Positions 14,064 to 14,959 of a stretch of 14,959 nucleotides of DNA are shown piece after piece. Under the pieces are notes generated by a model, which saw only the letters and a list, made by a program, of their open reading frames with translations, had not been told where the DNA came from and searched no databases. The translations under genes and the position numbers were made by a program. This DNA comes from Sulfurimonadaceae bacterium (GTDB lineage: Bacteria > Campylobacterota > Campylobacteria > Campylobacterales > Sulfurimonadaceae): the NCBI GenBank assembly GCA_030610325.1, contig JAUWRZ010000013.1, forward strand, positions 1 through 14,959. The letters run 5' to 3'. Every line of letters begins with the position of its first letter. The stretch's first letter is position 1.

Positions 14064-14959
14064 CTACTCCTGTCCACTACCGGCAAATCTGTCACTGCCT
14101 TCATGCTCTTCTTGGATAAGTATCTGCAGAAGATGTGCTATCTCTTCAGGACGCTCGTCTACCTCAGTCCTCACCTTCTCTATCAACACCTCATATTTGA
14201 GCTCATCCTCATTAAGGTTCGAGCCGGCACCAAGCTGGTCTTCGACCTTTCGTCGCATCTGCTGTACCTTCTCGACAAGGTCCTCCTCCTCATCATCTTC
14301 GATATCCAGGACAGGTCGCTGCTGATCTTCATCCTCTTTACTGAACTCAAGCATACGTTCAGAGAAAGGAAGGATGACCTTACGGTAAGCGATGAACAAG
14401 ATCAGGGCTGCAAACAGATACTTCAACAGTGGTGCGAATGGTCCCAGATAGGTCTCGGCAATATCTGTATACTTCGAGACTCCAGTCTTAGGAGAACCGG
14501 TACTGCTCTCAAACTGGAAATTACGTACTGAGACCTGATCTCCACGGGCATCATCGATACCTATACTCTGCTTGACAAGCGAAGTGATCGCCTGAAGCTG
14601 ACTCTCATCAAGTGCCAGATAACTCTTCTCATCACTCGAGTTGCCATCGGCATCGGTTTGAGACTTATATTTTCCATCGACTACTACTGCTGCTGTTATA
14701 CGTCTGATAGACGCGAACTCACCCTTGGTCGTCGAGACTGTCTTTGAGATCTCATAATTGGTCGTACCGGTGTTTTTCGTATAACTCTCACTGCTCTGCT
14801 GCGATGAGAGCCCCTCCACAGGCCCGATATTACTTACCGTCCCGGGAACTCCACCGACCTCTTTTGGTTTAGTGCCTTCACGGGTCTCTTCATGAGACTG
14901 CTCACTGCGTACCACGTTCTCAGGGTCGAACTTCTCTGATGTCGAACTACGCTGTGAGA
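14064..14959 (-). CDS. fliF: Flagellar MS-ring protein FliF, C-terminal part (runs off the window)
   Basis: FliF builds the inner-membrane MS-ring on which the flagellar rotor and export gate assemble. Only about 297 codons of the C-terminal part are present; the frame stays open to the window edge. It includes the conserved FDPENVVRSEQ just inside the edge, followed by the GGVPGTVSNIGP segment of the ring-building region. A serine/threonine-rich insert follows. The second transmembrane helix (LLKYLFAALILFIAYRKVILPF, two segments around 14385-14450) leads to an acidic cytoplasmic tail ending in PEEIAHLLQILIQEE, the FliG-binding helix. A GTG at 14915 is internal and not the start, because the conserved motif begins upstream of it. 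Confidence 0.95.
   Translation of the reverse strand, partial: SQRSSTSEKFDPENVVRSEQSHEETREGTKPKEVGGVPGTVSNIGPVEGLSSQQSSESYTKNTGTTNYEISKTVSTTKGEFASIRRITAAVVVDGKYKSQTDADGNSSDEKSYLALDESQLQAITSLVKQSIGIDDARGDQVSVRNFQFESSTGSPKTGVSKYTDIAETYLGPFAPLLKYLFAALILFIAYRKVILPFSERMLEFSKEDEDQQRPVLDIEDDEEEDLVEKVQQMRRKVEDQLGAGSNLNEDELKYEVLIEKVRTEVDERPEEIAHLLQILIQEEHEGSDRFAGSGQE

Noticed and set aside
13959..14531. 190-codon + strand frame across fliG and fliF
   Set aside because: It is antisense to two well-conserved flagellar genes and its leucine-rich composition follows from their codon pattern.
1..14959. CRISPR array, tRNA or rRNA gene, insertion sequence with transposase, or a phage region
   Set aside because: No regularly spaced direct repeats, no tRNA- or rRNA-like segments and no transposase or phage protein were seen on either strand.

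Overview
The window looks like chromosomal DNA from a sulfur-oxidising member of the Campylobacterota (former Epsilonproteobacteria), probably a Sulfurovum-, Sulfuricurvum- or Sulfurimonas-like organism. Three things point there: a periplasmic flavocytochrome c/SoxF-type sulfide dehydrogenase, the gene order fliF-fliG-fliH-dxs that is typical of the group, and moderately GC-rich genes separated by AT-rich spacers. The assignment is an inference from gene content; no rRNA or tRNA gene is present.

Layout. Positions 1-542 are an AT-rich stretch with no supportable gene. A + strand respiratory/sulfur unit follows (543-3241): a Tat-exported FAD sulfide dehydrogenase (FccB/SoxF-like), a Tat-exported Rieske [2Fe-2S] protein and a small monohaem cytochrome of the c'/c556 type. 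Next, on +, is a one-protein leucine-rich-repeat plus protein-kinase fusion (3385-4710). Its stop codon lies in the left arm of a 187-bp, GC-rich element with imperfect inverted-repeat ends (4708-4894), which fills the space up to a convergent minus-strand pair: a CobB-type sirtuin (4911-5633) and a translationally coupled 79-residue protein of unknown function (5630-5869). A short + strand ORF with a good ribosome binding site lies at 5979-6140.

Positions 6088-9373 on the minus strand hold an ovothiol pathway: OvoA (5-histidylcysteine sulfoxide synthase fused to a methyltransferase) and an overlapping MalY/PatB-type PLP C-S lyase that fits OvoB. Together they would turn histidine and cysteine into 5-thiohistidine and then ovothiol A, a redox-active thiol. 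Divergent from ovoA is pgeF (9573-10331), and the spacer between them carries a perfect TGTGA-N6-TCACA operator of the Crp/Fnr type. pgeF may be translated from a nearly leaderless mRNA.

The right end, all on the minus strand, is a flagellar basal-body operon (fliF partial, fliG, fliH) followed by dxs for isoprenoid precursor synthesis. dxs ends in an 11-bp tail-to-tail overlap with pgeF. The least conventional pieces are the 187-bp inverted-repeat element, the LRR-kinase fusion, the Rieske/cytochrome partners of the sulfide dehydrogenase, and the ovothiol operon with its Crp-like site.
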